From assembly GCA_030527645.1 (NCBI GenBank), contig JAUNAJ010000001.1:62001-126000 (forward strand): a DNA stretch of 64,000 nucleotides. The letters are read 5' to 3'. A program made the position numbers and the translations under genes. This document shows, piece after piece, positions 41,773-49,861 of this stretch (position 1 is its first letter; each line of letters begins with the position of its first letter). Below the pieces are notes generated by a model. It searched no databases. It saw only the letters and a program-made list of their open reading frames with translations, and was not told the DNA's origin. This DNA is from Lachnospiraceae bacterium (lineage in GTDB: Bacteria; Bacillota; Clostridia; Lachnospirales; Lachnospiraceae).

Positions 41773-43155
41773 TTACACCTGCTCCATGATCTGTCCGATG
41801 GTGAGATCCGGCTCTTCAATTCCCTTGAACAGGATCCGCATCAGATAGTAATACATCAGTTCCATATCAGCTTCTGTGTGAACAGCCGTCTGATAATGGA
41901 AGGAAAAGCACATCTCACCGTTTGAAACATGAGATACGGTCAGGTAGATTTTTTTTGTTGCTGCTCCGTTTGGGAACCACTCAATGTACTGAGGAATTGC
42001 ATTGATATGCTCATCAGAGAGCTGCATGGGAGCAGGCTGGTAGGTCAGCCATACACTGTTGTATTCTGTGAATTCAGGTGTTCCGAAGCGTTCCCTGATC
42101 CTGTCATCCAGAACAGTGGGATCCATGTTGCTGTGAAGATAGACACTGTTCTGCACATCCTGTACCGCATAGGCAGCATCCAGAAACTCTGTATCCGGTG
42201 AGATCACGGTTCTGCAGGGGAAGCAGACGGTACGGCTGCCGCCGCTGTTCCATTCACTCTTGGTAGAACGTCTGGAAATAAAGTTCTTAATGGTGATGTC
42301 CTCCTGACCGGCATTGAACTTGGACAGTACGGAACGAAGACCGAGAAGAAGGAAGTTGGTGATGGAGATCTGATGATTCAGGCAGAAATCCTGCAGTCCC
42401 CTGGCAGAAGCTGCTTCCAGATAAAACTTTTTTGCCTCCACATGGGTGTTCTTCAGCTCAATATCGGCACTTCGCATCTTTTTATTATCATGAGCAGCAC
42501 GGCTTTCCTGAAGAATTCGGAGTCCTCTGATATCTGCGTAAAGAGGCTCCCCCAGTCTGTCGAAGCTCTCATCCCAGAAAGCACAGTCCTTTTCGAATCG
42601 TTTGGAAGAGGTCTGCTTCTGAAGATCCTTCTCCAGCTGCCTTGTGAAGGAAGCGGGCTCCTCCGGCATCTCACTGCCGAAACGGTAGTGGCAGTAAAGG
42701 CGGATGATATCACTGATCACATAGCCAAGTCCGATGGCGTCCAAAAGTCTGTGATCTGCATGGACATAGAAGCCGTCAAAACCCTCCGGAAGCTTCAGCA
42801 TAACAATATCGCACATGGACCGGTCATAGCCGTCGATGGTTTCGTAGGCCCACTGCTGCATCAGGACTCTTGCCTCTTCCATGGTCATACCGGACAGATC
42901 CTTATAAGAAATGTCACCGGTATGTACCGGAGCGATGTACTGCAGCTGCTGTCCGTCCGCATCCGGAGCAGGGAACCGGATCCGCAGGCATTCATTTCTT
43001 TCATATGCCAGCTGGATGCATTTTTTCAGGAGACCGAAATCAAGAGCCGCCTGAAGGGAAGCAACGCAGCTGACATTGGATACCTGCTGTGTGCCGTATT
43101 CAGTGATCCATCGCTGATGCAGGTTCTGTCCGCCTGCTAAAGGGTAGGTTTTCAT
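41773..43155 (-). CDS. Stand-alone NRPS-type condensation-domain protein
   Basis: 460 residues with CoA-dependent-acyltransferase/condensation fold. The active-site motif HHxxxDG is present in altered form as D134-H135-RLL-D139-A140 (VHADHRLLDAIG): the catalytic second His and structural Asp remain, the first His is Asp and the Gly is Ala. N-terminal features (LAGGQNLHQRWITEYG) resemble the C1 region. Such free C proteins join an acyl or aminoacyl group on a carrier to an amine or alcohol. It is the first gene of a three-gene operon with the ACP (61 bp downstream) and the adenylating ligase. GGAGGA precedes the ATG. The product is unknown. Confidence 0.78.
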   Translation of the reverse strand: MKTYPLAGGQNLHQRWITEYGTQQVSNVSCVASLQAALDFGLLKKCIQLAYERNECLRIRFPAPDADGQQLQYIAPVHTGDISYKDLSGMTMEEARVLMQQWAYETIDGYDRSMCDIVMLKLPEGFDGFYVHADHRLLDAIGLGYVISDIIRLYCHYRFGSEMPEEPASFTRQLEKDLQKQTSSKRFEKDCAFWDESFDRLGEPLYADIRGLRILQESRAAHDNKKMRSADIELKNTHVEAKKFYLEAASARGLQDFCLNHQISITNFLLLGLRSVLSKFNAGQEDITIKNFISRRSTKSEWNSGGSRTVCFPCRTVISPDTEFLDAAYAVQDVQNSVYLHSNMDPTVLDDRIRERFGTPEFTEYNSVWLTYQPAPMQLSDEHINAIPQYIEWFPNGAATKKIYLTVSHVSNGEMCFSFHYQTAVHTEADMELMYYYLMRILFKGIEEPDLTIGQIMEQV

Positions 43156-43361
43156 TGTATTGTTCCTCCGTCTGGAATGTAATTTATAGTACTGCCTTTC
43201 GAATTTTCTGCCTGATGAATTGCTTTTAAGTTCCGTTCTGCTGCAGTGAAGCCCTTTAGAACTTTACTGCTTTTAGGAAAATTCGCCGGCAGCAGTTCGT
43301 CTGTTGTTTACGGGTGAGAGAGTAACACCTTTGAAGTTCAAAGTAAATAGGTCTGGAAAGT

Positions 43362-43391
43362 TATCGAACACTTTGGAAAAAATGTTCGATA
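43362..43391. promoter_or_regulatory. Inverted repeat, candidate TetR operator
   Basis: TATCGAACA, 12 nt, TGTTCGATA: perfect 9-bp half-sites in the divergent region between the C-T-A operon and the exported-protein gene. An ORF crossing here (43304-43555) has no ribosome site and no recognisable domain. Confidence 0.45.
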
Positions 43392-43457
43392 CGCCCTTTT
43401 GCTTTGCTGAATGGAAAACCAATAACGAATACGGAAGTAAAGCGGCAGATTTTTGTG

Positions 43458-43486
43458 TTGAGGAGATATCGGGCCTGAATTATAAT
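43458..43486 (+). promoter_or_regulatory. Promoter of the large exported-protein gene
   Basis: TTGAGG, 17 nt, TATAAT; 82 bp before the ATG at 43568. Confidence 0.65.
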
Positions 43487-43567
43487 AAACATACAGAACG
43501 AATCAGGACGGGGAGTGTGCAGAATACCATTTTCCGCGGGATTTTCAAGCAGTAAAGGGGGGAAGGC

Positions 43568-46153
43568 ATGAGAAGAAAACTAAGAAAAATATTGTTGGTT
43601 TTGACAATGTTTTTTTGCGGGTTGATTACAGTAGGCTATTCCGGAGAAACAGAATCAGAAGAAAAAATTGATTTCTATGATCTGCTTTCAGGTATAAACG
43701 GCGTGAACTCAGAAATCAGTGATGAACCATGGGTTGCTGCCTACAGGGAATATCTGCTGGAGCATGACTGTACCTTCACAATGATTCCCTGGGAGGGAGC
43801 AAAAGAACTGGAAACAAACCAGGTTTCTGTCTGGGACATGGATGATGACGGAATTCCTGAACTGATTCCGAGGTATGGTACAGAGGCATTTGATCGGACA
43901 GGATCAGAAGTACTGACATACAGTGACGGCAAGGTGGTATCCTGCGGCAAACTGGACAGTGCGCTGTATGCTCCCCCGGAGGGATGCGAACTTTTAGGTG
44001 CCCATACCTGGGAAATGGAGTATTTCTGGAAAACCTGCACTAAAAAAGGGACGGAAGTAACGACAGAAGTAGTTGCCAACAGTGTTGATCCTGATATTCG
44101 AAATTATGCGGTGAATCTGGAATATACCGAGCTGGAAGTCTATGAACTGACAGCGGACATGCTGGATTTTGAATCCGGAGAGAGTATGTCTAAGCAGCAG
44201 GTCTCTCTTTTCTGGAAACGGGCAGCAGGAATGTATTATCATGCTTCAGGAGCCGGAGGCTGGGGCGAGGAACTGGAGATTCATGAGGATGGTTCCTTCA
44301 GCGGCAGTTTTCTCGATGATGATATGGGCTCGACAGGGAAAGGCTATTCGGCAACCGAATATCAGAGTGATTATACAGGTGCATTTACTGATGTGCAGAG
44401 GGTTTCCGAACTGGAATATCTTGCACGGGTACGGATTCAATCTTATGAAAAGGAACCGGGTACATCGGAAATCATAGATCAGACACTGCATTCTTATACA
44501 GAAAGTGCAGGGCTTCAGGACGGTTCTGTTGTTCGCATCTTCCTGACTGGAACCGCCTGGGATGCGATTCCTGAAGGAATGCAGGACTGGATCCGTATGC
44601 CATTTTCCGGAAAGAAATTTGATCCCCTGCCGTTCCATGCAATTTATGATACCGGGACCGGTCGAGGCTTTTGGGGGGAAGAAAGGGAGGCTGACCAGGA
44701 GTTTTATCAGGAAGACTTTTCAGTTTCCTATGGAGATCATACTGTCGAGTGTGACAGCAGCTGGTTTGACAGCTCCTCCGATCTATATGACAAAAACATG
44801 GCAGAATTAGCCGGTCTTCTCAGCTGGGCTTCTGAAGACACATTTGACAATCTGCAGTATTTATTAAAAGAGATCGGCATCTATTCAGAGGACGTCTACC
44901 ATGATGTCTTTGAGATCAGTGAAGACAGTTCTGCAGAATATACCATCGCAAATCAAGTGATGATGATCCATTCGGTTCCCTCTAATATTCTGTTTGTAAC
45001 CGCCGGAGGCGCAGAAGATGACAGTGAATCAATTCGGAAAATAGCTGAGGCGGAGGAAACGGATTTTTTTGATTATACAGCCAACAGCTGTGCAGCAGGG
45101 TATGCAGAGAAAATTCTGGCTGGAATCGAGGAGTATCTGGAACAGCATTCGGACATGGCTGACCGACCGACCTTCCTGATCATTACAGGACATGGACTTG
45201 GCGGTGCTGCTGCCAATCTGACAGGAGCAGCATTGGATCTGACTATAGGAGAGGATACGAGCCTGTTCCCGGATCTGGATCAGGCGCAGATATATGTATA
45301 TACATTCGGAGCCATGGATTCCCTGAAGAGTGATAACAGCGGAACGTATCCGGTGGTAAGCGGCTTTGAGAACATCCATAACATCTGCAATTTTTACGAT
45401 TCCATCAACCTTTCAGCAGGCTTGTCTTCAACAGCAGGAGATAGTTTCAATGTGGAAGAAAATTACGGGATCGGCAGATTTGGTCAGGAACATGGACTTG
45501 CAGTCAATTATTCCGGTGCATTCCGGAACTCTCTGGATGAAGCGTTGATTGCAGAAAATCATCAGATGAAAAATTATGTTCAAGCCGCTGCGGAGGCAAA
45601 GGTACAGGAGAATTGCAGAATGACCCGTATCACAGTCCGATGTCCCGGCGATCTGCAGGTCAATCGGGATGGAGAGTCTGTTGCAGAGATTTCTGAAAAT
45701 GAAATAAATGCTGCAAAGCTGATTGAGAATCCTGAGATTGCAATGGTCACCTTGGGTGAGGATACATATATCGGGATCTTCGATGATCCAGATGATTACA
45801 GCATGAATGTGACAGCAGCAGAGGATGGGAACCTGGCAGTACAGACGGTCTCTCTGAATGAAGCCGGTGAGAGCTGCGGGATTGCTGCCTATGAGGAGAA
45901 GAATATTGAAGCCGGTTCGGAATATACAGTTTCACTTCCGGAAGTGAATGATTCAGCTGACCGATCCTCCGGAGAGGGAGAAAATTCACTGGTCGTTACT
46001 AAGGTGAAAGCAAAAGGATTGGCAGGAATATTCGGTACTGTGAAAAAGCAAAATTCAACTGCTTTGCTTGTTACTGTACTGATCATTCTTAATTCAGTTT
46101 TAATTCTGATTTTGATGCTTCTTCTCATTAAAGTAATGCGGAAAAGAGGGTGA
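43568..46153 (+). CDS. Large exported membrane-anchored protein with a degenerate lipase-3-like domain
   Basis: 861 residues. An N-terminal signal sequence (KILLVLTMFFCGLITVGYS) and a C-terminal helix with positive stop (LLVTVLIILNSVLILILMLL ... KVMRKRG) predict a surface protein anchored at its end. Residues ~215-350 hold a beta domain (LEIHEDGSFSGSF ... LEYLARVRI) also found in the next gene. Around 540 the strand-turn FLIITGHGLGGAAANL matches the class-3 lipase elbow GHSLGG, but the nucleophile Ser is Gly543, so classical lipase activity should be absent. GGGGGG-type site before ATG. Function unknown. Confidence 0.75.
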   Translation: MRRKLRKILLVLTMFFCGLITVGYSGETESEEKIDFYDLLSGINGVNSEISDEPWVAAYREYLLEHDCTFTMIPWEGAKELETNQVSVWDMDDDGIPELIPRYGTEAFDRTGSEVLTYSDGKVVSCGKLDSALYAPPEGCELLGAHTWEMEYFWKTCTKKGTEVTTEVVANSVDPDIRNYAVNLEYTELEVYELTADMLDFESGESMSKQQVSLFWKRAAGMYYHASGAGGWGEELEIHEDGSFSGSFLDDDMGSTGKGYSATEYQSDYTGAFTDVQRVSELEYLARVRIQSYEKEPGTSEIIDQTLHSYTESAGLQDGSVVRIFLTGTAWDAIPEGMQDWIRMPFSGKKFDPLPFHAIYDTGTGRGFWGEEREADQEFYQEDFSVSYGDHTVECDSSWFDSSSDLYDKNMAELAGLLSWASEDTFDNLQYLLKEIGIYSEDVYHDVFEISEDSSAEYTIANQVMMIHSVPSNILFVTAGGAEDDSESIRKIAEAEETDFFDYTANSCAAGYAEKILAGIEEYLEQHSDMADRPTFLIITGHGLGGAAANLTGAALDLTIGEDTSLFPDLDQAQIYVYTFGAMDSLKSDNSGTYPVVSGFENIHNICNFYDSINLSAGLSSTAGDSFNVEENYGIGRFGQEHGLAVNYSGAFRNSLDEALIAENHQMKNYVQAAAEAKVQENCRMTRITVRCPGDLQVNRDGESVAEISENEINAAKLIENPEIAMVTLGEDTYIGIFDDPDDYSMNVTAAEDGNLAVQTVSLNEAGESCGIAAYEEKNIEAGSEYTVSLPEVNDSADRSSGEGENSLVVTKVKAKGLAGIFGTVKKQNSTALLVTVLIILNSVLILILMLLLIKVMRKRG

Positions 46154-46265
46154 CCATGCGGACAAAAGGATAAGGATAGTAATTACATCCGATCAATTAT
46201 GAAGCGGAGCTTTATGCGGCCGAAATTGTCCGGCAGCGGCAATAATGGAAATGAGGGGAAGTATA

Positions 46266-48590
46266 GTGAATAACAGAAATAAATTACAAATGATACTGAT
46301 TGGTCTGCTGGTCATTCTTGCTATCAATGTAACAGCGATCATTTTGGTAATAAGGGACAGGGATACTGATCAAAGCGGAAAAAAACAGTCTTCCGAAGAT
46401 TTGGAATCCGCGCAGCTTCCGGATGAGGATGACGGAAGAAACTCAGGCTTCTACAGCATGATGGGAACGGCAATGCACCTGAACAATCACACTTACTTTG
46501 TTCAGGCCGGTATCGACAACGACTGCGAAGAAAACGGTTCAGAGTATTCAGAAGGAATCTGGCGGATCAGTGATGAGATTGATGCAGAGCCTGAGCTGGT
46601 CTATTCTGTTCCAGCCAACATGATCGATGGTACTGCCCAGAATACTGTCTGCTACATGACAGGATCGGGGGATAAAATCTGGTACTTCCGGGCAGAGAAC
46701 GGAAGCAGCACCGACTATTCTTTGAACTGGGTGAATGCTGAAGGTACAGAAAGCGGAACCGTGGAACTGCCGGAGCATGACTGGATCAGTAAGGTTGATT
46801 ATGATAACGGCAGTTACATAATAATATATACTGTTACCAATGAGGAGAAAGAGACATCTACCCATTTGTGGAATTTTGATACAGAAACTGAAACAGGAGA
46901 GGAGATGGACATTCCGACAGATCAGCAGGATGATTCAATGGAATTCCTATATGCAGGCAATGGATTTATCTACTTTATTCAGGGAACAGCAGAGGAACAC
47001 AGTACCAATACACTGTATCGCAGAGGACTGAACTCTGATGAGTATGAGATGATTGGCGAAATTCCTTCCGCAGCCCTGGAAGATCCGCTGTACTCCTTCT
47101 TCTATGCCGCAGAGGAGTATTTCTATTATCTGTCTGACAATCTTCTTTCTGCGATCTCTCTTGAGAGCGGACAGGTAAAAATAGTGCTGGATGGCACAGA
47201 GCTTCTGAATACCATGTATCCGACCTGGTGTATCACAGATAAGGGAATCTGGTATCAGACAGAAGCCGGAATCATGCACTGTGATCCGGACGGAAGCAAT
47301 AAGGTACAGACCGGAATTACAGCAGTGAAAGACAGCTGCGGCCTGTTTCTGAGCGGTTCCTGGCTGTTTTCCAGTCAGGATGGATCTCCCGTATACAGCA
47401 GAACAGAAACGGTCAGACCTGCACCGGCGGAAGCTGAAAGCGATTCGGATGAGGCTTTAGAAGAGAATACCGCAGAAATCAGACCTCTGGTAGAAAGTAA
47501 TACAGATACTTTGATCCTGGAGCAGGAGGATGACCTCTGGATCTATACTGTTTATCCTGCCTTCATTGAGATCAACGGATATAAGGGTGAGGAGGAAACC
47601 GTCACCATTCCTGAAGAGCTTGCAGGACTTCCGGTAAGGCGGATCAATTGCAGCGATGAGAACTCTTTCACCGGAACGAAAGCGCTGATTCTTCCGGAAG
47701 CTCTGATCACTATTGAATACATCTGCATTCCGGGATTGGAATCTGTTCAGCTTCGGGAGTTTGCTGCCTTCTTCGGGGCGCGGGGATTTGTAAAATCCTT
47801 CGATACAGGTACCCGGCTGAAGCTGATCTTCAACGGTACGCTGAAGCAGTGGAAAAAGCTGTGTAAGAAGAGCAATCGCTACTACGGCTTTTATGCGGAC
47901 GAGGATTGGGGCACATCCTATGTGATCGACTGTACGGATGGTGAGTACGACTACAATGTTTCCGACAAGAAGTATAAAGAGCAGGAAGTGATCGAAGAGC
48001 AGCCGGAAGAGGAAGTGAAGCAGGAGGTGGTTCAGGAAGAACCTGCCTTACAGCCGGTTCTTTCCTATGATACGATCAGCAGTATGACATATTCATTTTA
48101 TACAGGTACAGCAGCTTTAAATTCGAGTGGAAATATTAATGTGAATGCAGATGGATCATTTTCTGGTAATTATTCTGCCTCTTTTAATGGTTACAATCCT
48201 TCAACAGGGGCATATAGCGGAGAAGGGACATTCAGTTATTTCTATGGTAAGCTCAGCGCATTGGAATATGTGGATGGGACGACTTGCCGTGCTTATGTGA
48301 CTTCATTGGTTATTGATACACCAACCGGATCATCAGAGGATATCAGTGGGTATCAAGTCACGTACGGAGACCCTGCATATATCGGAATGGGAGACGAAAT
48401 CCTGTTCTATCTCCCGGAGACTGCAGGAGATGTAATGCACAATTATAATGTTTACGCATATGCAACTTCGGATGGCTATCCTGCATATGGCTCTCCTGTA
48501 GGCACATATGTTATTGCGGATGTAACTCATAGTTATGCCCTGGAGGGAAGGGAAAGAAGAGATATCTGGACGAAATGGTCAGCATATTAA
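46266..48590 (+). CDS. Membrane-anchored exported protein with propeller-like and LRR-like regions
   Basis: About 774 residues. A signal-anchor helix at ~8-28 (MILIGLLVILAINVTAIILVI) is followed by an acidic linker. A repeat region (~60-370) has features of beta-propeller/DUF5050 proteins (VYSVPANMIDG, IYFIQGTAEEH, YFYYLSDNLLSAI). A BspA-like leucine-rich segment follows (IEINGYKGEEETVTIPEELA ... ALILPEALITIEYI, ~440-500). The C-terminal ~150 residues (INVNADGSFSGNYSA ... LSALEYVDGTTCRAYVTSL) resemble residues ~235-330 of the preceding protein. The start is probably GTG 46266 (AGGGGAA 5 nt upstream), not ATG 46245. It probably sits in the same operon, 112 bp downstream. Confidence 0.65.
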   Translation: MNNRNKLQMILIGLLVILAINVTAIILVIRDRDTDQSGKKQSSEDLESAQLPDEDDGRNSGFYSMMGTAMHLNNHTYFVQAGIDNDCEENGSEYSEGIWRISDEIDAEPELVYSVPANMIDGTAQNTVCYMTGSGDKIWYFRAENGSSTDYSLNWVNAEGTESGTVELPEHDWISKVDYDNGSYIIIYTVTNEEKETSTHLWNFDTETETGEEMDIPTDQQDDSMEFLYAGNGFIYFIQGTAEEHSTNTLYRRGLNSDEYEMIGEIPSAALEDPLYSFFYAAEEYFYYLSDNLLSAISLESGQVKIVLDGTELLNTMYPTWCITDKGIWYQTEAGIMHCDPDGSNKVQTGITAVKDSCGLFLSGSWLFSSQDGSPVYSRTETVRPAPAEAESDSDEALEENTAEIRPLVESNTDTLILEQEDDLWIYTVYPAFIEINGYKGEEETVTIPEELAGLPVRRINCSDENSFTGTKALILPEALITIEYICIPGLESVQLREFAAFFGARGFVKSFDTGTRLKLIFNGTLKQWKKLCKKSNRYYGFYADEDWGTSYVIDCTDGEYDYNVSDKKYKEQEVIEEQPEEEVKQEVVQEEPALQPVLSYDTISSMTYSFYTGTAALNSSGNINVNADGSFSGNYSASFNGYNPSTGAYSGEGTFSYFYGKLSALEYVDGTTCRAYVTSLVIDTPTGSSEDISGYQVTYGDPAYIGMGDEILFYLPETAGDVMHNYNVYAYATSDGYPAYGSPVGTYVIADVTHSYALEGRERRDIWTKWSAY

Positions 48591-48627
48591 GAAAATGCCG
48601 TGAACAATCCTTGTACAGTTCCTGTGC

Positions 48628-48656
48628 TTGAGAATATAGCCTGGATAGTGTATGAT
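48628..48656 (+). promoter_or_regulatory. Promoter of dxr
   Basis: TTGAGA, 17 nt, TATGAT; 27 bp before the ATG. Confidence 0.7.
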
Positions 48657-48682
48657 AGAAGGACTTTTGAAAGGAAAAAAAC

Positions 48683-49822
48683 ATGAAGCATATAGCAATA
48701 TTGGGATCCACCGGATCCATCGGAACACAGTCCCTGGATGTTGTCCGCCATCATAAGGACCTGAAGGTTGTTGCTTTAACGGCCGGGAAAAATGCAGATC
48801 TTCTGGAGCAGCAGGCAAGGGAGTTTCTGCCGGAGCTGGTTGCCATCGGGGATGTGTGCGCAGCAGCAGACCTTCGGGTAAGGCTTGCGGACCTGAATAT
48901 CCGGGTGGTATCCGGCATGGAGGGGATGATCGAGGCGGCCGTACATCCCAAGGCAGATGTAGTAGTAACAGCCATTGTGGGAATGATCGGAATCCGCCCT
49001 ACACTGGAGGCCATTCGGGCAGGGAAGGATATTGCCCTTGCCAATAAAGAAACGCTGGTAACGGCAGGCCATCTTGTGATGCCTCTTGCTAAGGAGAAGG
49101 GGGTGAAGATCCTTCCGGTAGACAGTGAGCACTGTGCGATCTTCCAGTGTCTGCAGGGATCCAATCATTCAGACATTCACAAGCTCCTGATCACTGCCTC
49201 CGGCGGCCCGTTCCGAGGGAAAAAGAGAGAGGATCTGGAGCAGGTCACAGTAAAGCAGGCACTGGCACATCCCAACTGGGCCATGGGTGCCAAGATCACC
49301 ATTGACTCTGCAACACTGGTGAATAAGGGGCTGGAGGTCATGGAGGCGCGGTGGCTCTTCGATGTAGATCTGGATGATATTCAGGTGGTGGTGCAGCCAA
49401 AATCCATTATTCATTCCATGGTAGAGTATAAGGACGGTGCTGTAATCGCACAGCTGGCTCCGCCGGATATGCGCATGGCCATTCAGTATGTACTGAAATA
49501 CCCGGAGCGCTGCGATATGGACCTGCCGCATCTGGACTTTATGCAGCTGAAGGAGATTATCTTCGATGTGCCGGATTACGAGACCTTTCGGGGACTTCCC
49601 ATGGCCATCGAGGCAGGAAAAACAGGCGGCTCCATGCCGGTGGTATTCAACGCTGCCAATGAGTGGGCCAATGCAGCATTTTTAAGAGAAGAGATCCGCT
49701 TCCTGGATATCTATGACTGTATTGCAGACTGCATGGGCAGACATACCGTGATCAGCAATCCGGATCTGGATACGATCCTGGGCATTGAGCAGGATGTATA
49801 TGCGTATCTCAGCAGCAGATAA
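48683..49822 (+). CDS. dxr: 1-deoxy-D-xylulose 5-phosphate reductoisomerase
   Basis: 379 residues. The NADPH site is IAILGSTGSIGTQSLDVV; the metal-binding motif is ILPVDSEHCAIFQCLQG (DSEH). Also present are LLITASGGPFRG and the C-terminal GSMPVVFNAANEWANAAFL. It commits carbon to the MEP isoprenoid pathway, converting DXP to MEP. In many Firmicutes rseP and proS follow; here topB follows after a 39-bp gap instead. AAAGGA lies 9 nt before the ATG. Confidence 0.97.
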   Translation: MKHIAILGSTGSIGTQSLDVVRHHKDLKVVALTAGKNADLLEQQAREFLPELVAIGDVCAAADLRVRLADLNIRVVSGMEGMIEAAVHPKADVVVTAIVGMIGIRPTLEAIRAGKDIALANKETLVTAGHLVMPLAKEKGVKILPVDSEHCAIFQCLQGSNHSDIHKLLITASGGPFRGKKREDLEQVTVKQALAHPNWAMGAKITIDSATLVNKGLEVMEARWLFDVDLDDIQVVVQPKSIIHSMVEYKDGAVIAQLAPPDMRMAIQYVLKYPERCDMDLPHLDFMQLKEIIFDVPDYETFRGLPMAIEAGKTGGSMPVVFNAANEWANAAFLREEIRFLDIYDCIADCMGRHTVISNPDLDTILGIEQDVYAYLSSR

Positions 49823-49861
49823 CAGAAAAGCTCAATTTGAACATAGAATAAGGAACTATCG

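Noticed and set aside
43304-43555. 83-codon ORF upstream of the exported-protein gene
   Set aside because: No ribosome site, no family resemblance, and it spans the inverted repeat and promoter.
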